Assembly (NCBI GenBank): GCA_934654755.1 | Contig: CAKUGQ010000006.1 | Span: 1-64,000 of the forward strand | From: an uncultured Oscillospiraceae bacterium | GTDB taxonomy: Bacteria; Bacillota; Clostridia; Oscillospirales; Oscillospiraceae | Reading direction: 5' to 3' | DNA: 64,000 bases | In this document: positions 58,384-64,000 of the stretch, piece after piece | Layout: every line of letters begins with the position of its first letter | Numbering within the stretch: position 1 is the first letter of the stretch | Notes under the pieces: model-generated | Seen by the model: only the letters and a program-made list of their open reading frames with translations | Database searches by the model: none | What the model was told of the DNA's origin: nothing | Translations under genes and position numbers: made by a program

Positions 58384-58920
58384 TCACTCGAACAGGAAGC
58401 AGCCGGTATAGGTGATGGTGTTCGGCCCGTAGTAATAGGGCAGATTGTTTTTTCGGCAGACTTCCAATACGAGCATCCCGTAGGCCTCCATGGATGAGAC
58501 CATCAGACGCGGGAAACGGCAGGGGGCATCCGGATAAGTGCAGAGCCTGCAGCGGGTGCAGGAGCCGGCACCCAACGCCAGAAGGTGCGCGAAGCGCGGC
58601 TCAAGGAGCTTATGCATGGCGTCGAAATGCTCCTTATGCAGCTTCTGTGCTTCCTCGATGCCTTCGATGTCGAAGCTGTCCTCCAGCTCGCCCGTTGTCT
58701 GCACCAGAATTCCGCGCGTAAAGCCCATCAGGTGCTTGCGGCATTCGTCCAGCGTCCCGCAGGCAGGCGGGCAGCTCCAGCATTTGCCGTAGCGCCCGCA
58801 GGAATTTCCGTTGCACATGGCACGAACCTCGTCCTTCAGCTCAATGGTTGCCGGGTCAAGCGGCCCGGCGTGTGAAAATCCGAGCTCTTTTGCGAGTGTC
58901 AGCATTTCTTCCGAATTCAT
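58384..58920 (-). CDS. DUF2284 metal-binding protein
   Basis: A 178-residue predicted metal or Fe-S protein. The DUF2284 pattern is clear: VRAMCNGNSCGRYGKCWSCPPACG (C36, C41, C47, C50, C54), a second group CTRCRLCTYPDAPCRFP near 121-137, and YYGPNTITYTGCFLF at the end. Members are frequent beside corrinoid methyltransferase genes. It starts inside the RACo stop (ATGA overlap) and is the last gene of the methyl-transfer cluster. Confidence 0.85.
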   Translation of the reverse strand: MNSEEMLTLAKELGFSHAGPLDPATIELKDEVRAMCNGNSCGRYGKCWSCPPACGTLDECRKHLMGFTRGILVQTTGELEDSFDIEGIEEAQKLHKEHFDAMHKLLEPRFAHLLALGAGSCTRCRLCTYPDAPCRFPRLMVSSMEAYGMLVLEVCRKNNLPYYYGPNTITYTGCFLFE

Positions 58921-60371
58921 TCTTCCTCCTCCTCAAAGCTGAGTGCATCTACAAAGCGATCCTGAAAATCCGGTCGCGATGCAAGCTCCAGAAACTCCGT
59001 TTGTGCGGCAAGCGTTTTGCCGCGCTCGAATTCCGCGCGGCTGAGCGCGCACCGTTTGGCACCGTCGCCTGCGGCATTGCCGATGCCGGTAATCTTTGGC
59101 AGAAGCTCCGGCGGGATCATTCCGATGCGGCAGGCGGAGGCGGGGTTCAGATAGTTTCCGAAAGCACCGGCAAGACAGACATGCCGGATGTCGTCCGCTT
59201 TTATGTGTAATTGTCTGCACAGCAGCTCAATACCGGCGCGGACGGCGGCCTTGGCAAGCTGCACCTCGCGCACATCCTGCTGCGTCAGCGTCAGCTCGGT
59301 TCCCGGCAGACGGTATTCGCCGCCGGAAAGTCGGCCGGAGGGATCGAGAACTCCCAACTCCAGCAGTGCGGCGATCAGGTCCAGCAAGCCGGAGCCGCAG
59401 ATGCCGACGGCGGAAACGTTTTGCAGTACATGCAGATGCAGTGCGCCGTTTTCCACCCATGCATGGTCGATTGCACCGGCTGCGCCGCGCATTCCGCAGG
59501 AGATCTTCGCGCCTTCAAAGGCAGGGCCGGCGGCGGTGGAGCAGGCGATCCGGTGCGTACCGTCTCCAAGTACCATTTCGCCGTTTGTGCCGATGTCGAT
59601 CAGCAGCGTCAGCTCGCGAAGCGTGTCGAAGTGCGTTGCGACGAGACAGCCGACGGTGTCTGCGCCGACAAAGCCCGCAATATTCGGCAGCACACGCAGC
59701 GTGGCTTCCGGCGGAACGGGAAGCCACGGGCAGCCGTGCTGCTCCGTCGCCTCACGGCGTGCGGGCATATAGGGCGGCGTGACGAGCGGCCGGACGTCCA
59801 GCCCCAGGAGCAGATGGTGCATGGCCGTGTTGCCGACCGCACAGACAAGCGTGACCTCCGTACTGTCGATGCCGGCCTTTTGCGCCGTTTCAACGGTCAG
59901 TGCGCAGAGCGCAGAGCGGATGCAGTCGGTAAGTGCGTCCGTATCCTGCTCCAGCGCATACTGGATGCGTGAAATGACGTCTGCACCGAACTGTGCCTGC
60001 GGATTCAGGCAGCTTGCCTGTGAGAGCTGAACCCCGGTGTGCCCGTCCATCAGAGCGGCTACGACGGTCGTTGTTCCGATGTCAAAGGCGAGCACATAGC
60101 GGTTTGTGCCGTCGCAGGGGAGAGGTGCAGAATCTGCTGCAAGAATACGATAGTCCTGCGCCTGCGGCAGCCGTACGGTGACATCTCCGGTCAATGTATA
60201 GCGGCAGGCAAGCTGCGGCTCACCGTCCACCAGCACGCGGCACTTGCCGCATTTTCCCTGTCCGCCGCAGGGGGCATCGAGGAAGAACCCTGCCTGCGTC
60301 AGCGCCTGAAGCAGATCGATGCCCTCCGGGGCGTCAAAGCCGCCGTGTTCCTCCAGACGAATATGGATCAT
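58917..60371 (-). CDS. RACo-type reductive activator of corrinoid proteins
   Basis: An Fe-S ATPase that restores Co(I) in corrinoid proteins after accidental oxidation. Residues 1-85: ferredoxin-like [2Fe-2S] domain with C35, C41, C44 and C56 (APCGGQGKCGKCRV). Then the ASKHA/DUF4445 region with YVLAFDIGTTTVVAAL, GNTAMHHLLLG, DIGTNGEM and CSTAAGPAFEGAKI. 484 residues from ATG 60371 (GGAGG 4 nt upstream). A hairpin lies before it. Confidence 0.92.
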   Translation of the reverse strand: MIHIRLEEHGGFDAPEGIDLLQALTQAGFFLDAPCGGQGKCGKCRVLVDGEPQLACRYTLTGDVTVRLPQAQDYRILAADSAPLPCDGTNRYVLAFDIGTTTVVAALMDGHTGVQLSQASCLNPQAQFGADVISRIQYALEQDTDALTDCIRSALCALTVETAQKAGIDSTEVTLVCAVGNTAMHHLLLGLDVRPLVTPPYMPARREATEQHGCPWLPVPPEATLRVLPNIAGFVGADTVGCLVATHFDTLRELTLLIDIGTNGEMVLGDGTHRIACSTAAGPAFEGAKISCGMRGAAGAIDHAWVENGALHLHVLQNVSAVGICGSGLLDLIAALLELGVLDPSGRLSGGEYRLPGTELTLTQQDVREVQLAKAAVRAGIELLCRQLHIKADDIRHVCLAGAFGNYLNPASACRIGMIPPELLPKITGIGNAAGDGAKRCALSRAEFERGKTLAAQTEFLELASRPDFQDRFVDALSFEEEEE

Positions 60372-60387
60372 AAGACCTCCTGAAAAC

Positions 60388-60412
60388 AAATGCACGGGCG
60401 GAAAGCCCGTGC
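60388..60412 (-). terminator. Intercistronic hairpin before RACo
   Basis: GCACGGGC / GCCCGTGC with 5-nt loop; the minus-strand tail ATTTGTTTTC runs into the RACo ribosome site. It may lower RACo relative to the corrinoid protein. Bases 60413-60517 contain another imperfect stem (GAGCCGGGG / CCCCGGGCTC) and no gene. Confidence 0.55.
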
Positions 60413-60517
60413 CTGTATTGTTGGCGCAGCGGCGGTGAGGCTAAGGCCGCCGCCGCGCCGTTGTGGAGTTGAGCCGGGGAAGAAAGGTAAAACCCCGGGC
60501 TCATGGATGCTTGCAGA

Positions 60518-61171
60518 TTAGTCCTCGCGCGCCATACGCTCCATGGCCAGAGCCTTGGCGGCCTGGCTTGCAGAGGCGGCATCGGTGGTATAGATGTCCG
60601 CGCCAATGTCGTCACAGAATTCCTGCGAAATGGGTGCGCCGCCGACCATGATCTTGAAATCCTTACGGCGCGGGCTCTTGTTGAGTGCGGCAACGATCTC
60701 ACGCATGGCAGGCATGGTGGTGGTCAGCAGGGCGCTGACGCCGACGACGGAGACTTCGGGATCCTCAGCGGCTTCGACGAACTTCTGGACAGGCACGTCG
60801 ATGCCGAGGTCAACGACCTCGTAGCCGGTGGATTCGATCATCATGACGACGAGATTCTTGCCGATGTCGTGCAGGTCGCCGTACACGGTGCCCATGACCA
60901 TCTTGCCGATCTTGCCGCTGTTTTCACCGCCGAGGTGGGGCTTCAGGGTTTCAACGCCCTTCTTCATGGCGCGGGCCGCGACAAGCATTTCGGGAACGAA
61001 GATCTCGTTGCGTTTGAACTTTTCGCCAACCTCGCCCATTGCGTCGATCATGCCCTTGTTCAGAATGTCGATGGGGGCGACGCCCTCATCAAGGCACTCC
61101 TGCACCAGACCGGGCACAAGCTTGGATTTGCCGTTCGCAACGGCGGTTGCCAGTTCCTGTAATTTAGACAT
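60518..61171 (-). CDS. Corrinoid (B12-binding) protein, MtbC/MttC-like
   Basis: Methyl carrier between a methyltransferase and tetrahydrofolate. The 217-residue product has the N-terminal helical cap (about 1-85) and the cobalamin Rossmann domain with GDLHDIG (98-104, lower axial ligand H101), SALLTT and GGAPIS. Start ATG 61171 with AAGGAGG upstream. Central gene of the cluster. Confidence 0.93.
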   Translation of the reverse strand: MSKLQELATAVANGKSKLVPGLVQECLDEGVAPIDILNKGMIDAMGEVGEKFKRNEIFVPEMLVAARAMKKGVETLKPHLGGENSGKIGKMVMGTVYGDLHDIGKNLVVMMIESTGYEVVDLGIDVPVQKFVEAAEDPEVSVVGVSALLTTTMPAMREIVAALNKSPRRKDFKIMVGGAPISQEFCDDIGADIYTTDAASASQAAKALAMERMARED

Positions 61172-61240
61172 TTGTTTTTCCTCCTTATGTGTGTTCAAAC
61201 GGCGGAAGTTTCCGGAAGCCCGCCGCAGATTCCCAGATGC

Positions 61241-61269
61241 TATGTGTAGTGGCTTATGTGTAATGTGTA
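61241..61269. repeat. ATGTGTA repeats between cluster genes
   Basis: TATGTGTA at 61241 and 61255 and AATGTGTA at 61262 (14- and 7-bp steps), in the 116-bp gap between the methyltransferase and the corrinoid gene. Confidence 0.5.
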
Positions 61270-61287
61270 ATCCTGAAAGGGGTTCGG

Positions 61288-62097
61288 TCAGTTCTTGACC
61301 GGCCCGAAGATACCCTCGCGGTAAGCGCCGATGTATTCCATACAGTAGTCATCCTGACCGAGCAGCGCCTCGGTGGCATAAATCAGTCCGATCATGTCGC
61401 GGTTGGTTGGATCGAGGATGGCGCTGTCGAGACCGGCGTTCATTGCCAGCACAGTGAAGCCGAGGTTCAGCAGCTTGCGCACGGGCAGATTGAAGGAGAT
61501 GTTACTCACTGCCGCGGTAATGTGGATGGTGGGGTACTTGGCACGGACGGTAGAAATGACCTCCGTATTCGTTTCGATGCCGTTTTCCGAGGTGCAGAGC
61601 ATCTCAACCAGTGGATCGATATGGATGCGGTCCGGCGCGATGCCGTATTCCTTTGCCTTGGCCATGATCTTGTCAAAGACCTTCAGACGGTCGGCGGCAT
61701 TCTTGGGGATGCCCGTATCATCGCTGAGCAGGGCAATGACCTGCCAACCGGGGTTCTGCGCCATGATGGGGAAAATGACGTCCAGCTTGTTGCCCTCACC
61801 GGAGACGGAGTTGAACAGGCCGGGCTTATTGCAGAACTTGTAGGCTTCGGTCAGAACTTTTACGCTGGGGCTGTCGACGGAAATGGGCAGATCGCTGACG
61901 GATTGGATACAGTCGATCATCCAGCGCAGCGTTTCCACCTCTTCGGCCTCCGGCACGGAGGCGCAGCAGTCAAGGAAGGTGGCGCCTGCGTTCGTCTGGG
62001 CGATGGCGCGCTGCTTGATGAATTCTGCATCGCGTCTGGCGATGGCGTCCGCTACAGCGGGAATGGAGCCGTTAATTTTTTCACCGATGATAATCAT
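61288..62097 (-). CDS. Methyltetrahydrofolate:corrinoid methyltransferase (pterin-binding)
   Basis: A 269-residue TIM-barrel of the pterin-binding (AcsE/MtrH-like) family that transfers the methyl group between the corrinoid protein and tetrahydrofolate. Seen: IIIGEKINGSIPAV at the start, NAGATFLDCCASVPEAEEV, PISVDSPSVKVL, NSVSGEGNKLD, IDPLVEML and AVSNISFNLP. Start ATG 62097 with AGGAGG upstream. It has the methyl-acceptor role (MT2) in demethylation. Confidence 0.92.
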   Translation of the reverse strand: MIIIGEKINGSIPAVADAIARRDAEFIKQRAIAQTNAGATFLDCCASVPEAEEVETLRWMIDCIQSVSDLPISVDSPSVKVLTEAYKFCNKPGLFNSVSGEGNKLDVIFPIMAQNPGWQVIALLSDDTGIPKNAADRLKVFDKIMAKAKEYGIAPDRIHIDPLVEMLCTSENGIETNTEVISTVRAKYPTIHITAAVSNISFNLPVRKLLNLGFTVLAMNAGLDSAILDPTNRDMIGLIYATEALLGQDDYCMEYIGAYREGIFGPVKN

Positions 62098-62128
62098 AAA
62101 AAGCCTCCTGATTCTGTGTAAAGGATGA

Positions 62129-63712
62129 TTATTCTGCGGGATCGTGGGTGCTTTGCTTTGCAAGTATTTCTTCAACGGGTTTGAGCCGCAGTAAATCTAC
62201 AAAGGAATAGGACATCAGCATGAACAGCCGCACATTTGGGTCGCTCAGGTCTGCACCGATGAGCTGGTCAATCTTTTCCAGCCGCTGGTAAAATGTGTTG
62301 CGGTGGATGAAGAGCTGCTTGGCGGTTGCCGTCGCGTTCAGGCCACTGGTCAGATATTCCTGAAGCGTGGCGAGCAGCTCGGTGCCGTTCGCTCTGTCGT
62401 ATTGGTACAGCCGCACGAGGCCGGGATGACAAAGATGGCGGCCATTGATCCGGCTGGTGCCATAGTGCATGAAATAGGGCAGGACATAGTCCTCAAACTT
62501 GTAGCACCAGAGATCCGGTGCATACAGATGACCCATCTCCAGTGCGGCGGCAGCCTGCTTATAGTAGGAAACGACGGTGCTGAAATCGAAGAATACGTAG
62601 CTGATGCCGACGCGAAGCAGATGCTCGCGGAGAAACAGCGTCAGTCGCTGAACAAGCGTTTCACGCGGAAGCGGGGATTTGTCCAGATTGAACAGCGCGA
62701 TGATGTGGTCGTCGTGCAGGAAAGCAAAACTCTGAGAAAAGCGGCTCTCAATGTCCGTACATACGCTATGATACACCGAACTGGCTCGATCCCAGCGGTT
62801 GATTTCAAAGGCGGCGCAAAGATAGTGTTCATTGTTGAGCCAGCGCATGGAAAGCAGATACTGCTCCACAACTGCCTGCTCGATCTGTTCGTTTGACAGC
62901 AGCTTCTTGACAAACTCCTCAAACCGCAGATTGTGTCCGGAATGGAAGTTTGACTTGCTCAGGATATTGTGAATGCCGTGGGCCAGGTATTGCAGTGCAT
63001 CGTCCGTCAGAGTGCGCAGCGGAGCGGTCAGCTCCGGTACGGCGACGGTGAAGATGGTATTGCTGCGGTTAAAATGCAGAAAGCGCACGTTATGCGGCAG
63101 GTATTCTTCGCTGATGAGAAAGCTGCGGCCAAATTCGCCGCGCGAGGAGCGTGCACGGATCAGTTCAATGATCTCAGGCGGGAGCATCCGCTCCTGTGTG
63201 CGCGGGTGCAGCGCCCATTCGATGCCGACCGGAAAATCGCACTTGCTCAGAAGACAGAAGTTGCGGTCAAAGACCAGTACGGGATTGCCGAAGAAATCCT
63301 CACCCAGCGCGACGATTTCCTGAAGCGACGGGGGCTTTGCCAGTGTCTCGCTCAGCTGCTGTGCCCAGTTCTGGTAGTTAGCAAAAAGCTGGGTAATACG
63401 GTTAAAGATCGCATTGAATGGGGGACGCTTTGATATCGTTTCCAGTACGAGCGCGTCAACCTCGAGCGACCGCAGCAATGTGTCATCCGCCTGACCGACA
63501 ACGATCAAACTGCTGCGCGGTGGGCAACGAAAGCCCTCGCCAAGCTGCGTGGCAGGCAACACATAGCACAGCTCCTCGTGCATTGCTTCGTCTTTGACCC
63601 AGAGAGCCGGCGCACGCAGGTGCGCCTGACGGGCGGAAAAATCATTTGATGCAATGATATGTGCGCTCTGCATATCCAGCGCGCGGCAAATCGATTCCAA
63701 GCTCAGCTCCAT
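62129..63712 (-). CDS. PucR-family transcriptional regulator
   Basis: A 527-residue regulator. The C-terminal HTH_30 is clear (LLATLQEYLTSGLNATATAKQLFIHRNTFYQRLEKIDQLIGADL, about 455-500), preceded by a GGDEF-like PucR middle domain and an N-terminal ligand-sensing region (about 1-180). Start ATG 63712 with GGAGG 5 nt upstream. It precedes the methyl-transfer genes by 31 nt and probably activates them in response to the methylated substrate. Confidence 0.88.
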   Translation of the reverse strand: MELSLESICRALDMQSAHIIASNDFSARQAHLRAPALWVKDEAMHEELCYVLPATQLGEGFRCPPRSSLIVVGQADDTLLRSLEVDALVLETISKRPPFNAIFNRITQLFANYQNWAQQLSETLAKPPSLQEIVALGEDFFGNPVLVFDRNFCLLSKCDFPVGIEWALHPRTQERMLPPEIIELIRARSSRGEFGRSFLISEEYLPHNVRFLHFNRSNTIFTVAVPELTAPLRTLTDDALQYLAHGIHNILSKSNFHSGHNLRFEEFVKKLLSNEQIEQAVVEQYLLSMRWLNNEHYLCAAFEINRWDRASSVYHSVCTDIESRFSQSFAFLHDDHIIALFNLDKSPLPRETLVQRLTLFLREHLLRVGISYVFFDFSTVVSYYKQAAAALEMGHLYAPDLWCYKFEDYVLPYFMHYGTSRINGRHLCHPGLVRLYQYDRANGTELLATLQEYLTSGLNATATAKQLFIHRNTFYQRLEKIDQLIGADLSDPNVRLFMLMSYSFVDLLRLKPVEEILAKQSTHDPAE

Positions 63713-63883
63713 GGGCGCCTCCGTCTGAGTCAAATCGGGAAACGGCGTACCGGTTGACGGCCGTCCCTTGTCGATATCATAGCATATCGGTGTGTGCGCT
63801 TTGTGAATATTCGTGAAATTCTGTCGAAAACCACAGATTCCCAGCAGAAAGGCAGTGGGGCACTGTCTCCCCATACCACGTCT

Positions 63884-63930
63884 ATTATAATCCGTATCCG
63901 CTTTTCTTCGCTATGTGCAAAGTGCACATA
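63884..63930 (-). promoter_or_regulatory. Activator-type promoter of PucR operon
   Basis: Minus-strand TATAAT (63889-63884) has no -35, but a perfect dyad TATGTGCA-AAG-TGCACATA (63912-63930) is centred about 44 bp upstream of the predicted start, a class II activator position. Leader about 165 nt; 63931-64000 shows nothing further. Confidence 0.55.
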
Positions 63931-64000
63931 ATTTCGGGAAAGCAGCAGAGCAAATTGAATGGTGCTGTAAGAAAACAAAATGCCCGCCTATTTGTCAAAA

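Noticed and set aside
58384..63712. Pyrrolysine-type methylamine operon
   Set aside because: No pyl genes or in-frame TAG-containing MttB/MtbB gene occurs in the window, so a methylamine substrate cannot be supported.

Overview
This window is a piece of the chromosome of an endospore-forming, anaerobic Firmicute, most likely a Clostridia/Oscillospiraceae-type gut bacterium. The evidence is the set of spore genes (gpr, sigG, spmA/spmB, spoVT, a ylmC/ymxH-like gene), a long Firmicute-type SRP RNA, the infC-rpmI-rplT operon with a leader, a corrinoid methyl-transfer cluster with a RACo-type activator, many AGGAGG ribosome binding sites and clean TTGACA/TATAAT promoters. Most of the window is dense, well-conserved housekeeping DNA with fairly high GC by eye.

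Layout. 0.1-2.2 kb: rpsI-rplM (minus) and a TtcA-like tRNA thiolase, with promoters facing each other. 2.3-6.0 kb: a secreted protein and three tandem paralogous lipoproteins, the third broken by an amber codon. 6.0-10.3 kb: threonine catabolism (tdh-kbl), murI and a lipoprotein. 10.3-11.7 kb: infC (rare ATC start)-rpmI-rplT. 11.8-15.4 kb: pepT, an APH-fold kinase and ackA. 15.5-16.5 kb: a pseudogene patch (nitroimidazole-resistance-like flavoprotein and MATE transporter remnants), then an AlkA-like glycosylase. 17.4-25.1 kb: tmcAL, rpmE, the hflX-yigZ-dgt-dnaG-rpoD string and acpP. 25.1-28.6 kb: SRP RNA, dnaX-ybaB-recR and tRNA-Val. 28.6-30.9 kb: remnants of a mobile element (membrane-anchored XRE regulator with a helically phased operator array, truncated serine recombinase).

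31-46.6 kb: a ferritin-like protein, a heavy-metal P-type ATPase, a cupin/gamma-carbonic-anhydrase/C-S-lyase operon, recG, rpsT, gpr, sigG, an MsmK/UgpC-type sugar ABC ATPase, a PRC-barrel sporulation protein, a winged-helix regulator fed by a REP-like promoter, and rpsB-tsf. 46.7-51.9 kb is the most unusual part. It holds an XRE regulator and a divergent 52-aa membrane peptide, then an overlapping pair encoding (i) a membrane protein with RCK/TrkA-like domains and a C-terminal ryanodine-receptor (RyR) domain and (ii) a TIR domain fused to about 18-22 MORN repeats. I read this as a candidate TIR-based signalling or defence system.

51.9-58.3 kb: spmAB, a zinc-ribbon AbrB regulator, fba, a GNAT, ricT, holB and spoVT. 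58.4-63.9 kb: DUF2284, RACo, a corrinoid protein, a methyltetrahydrofolate methyltransferase and a PucR-type regulator. This is a methyl-transfer module that lacks a recognisable substrate methyltransferase inside the window.
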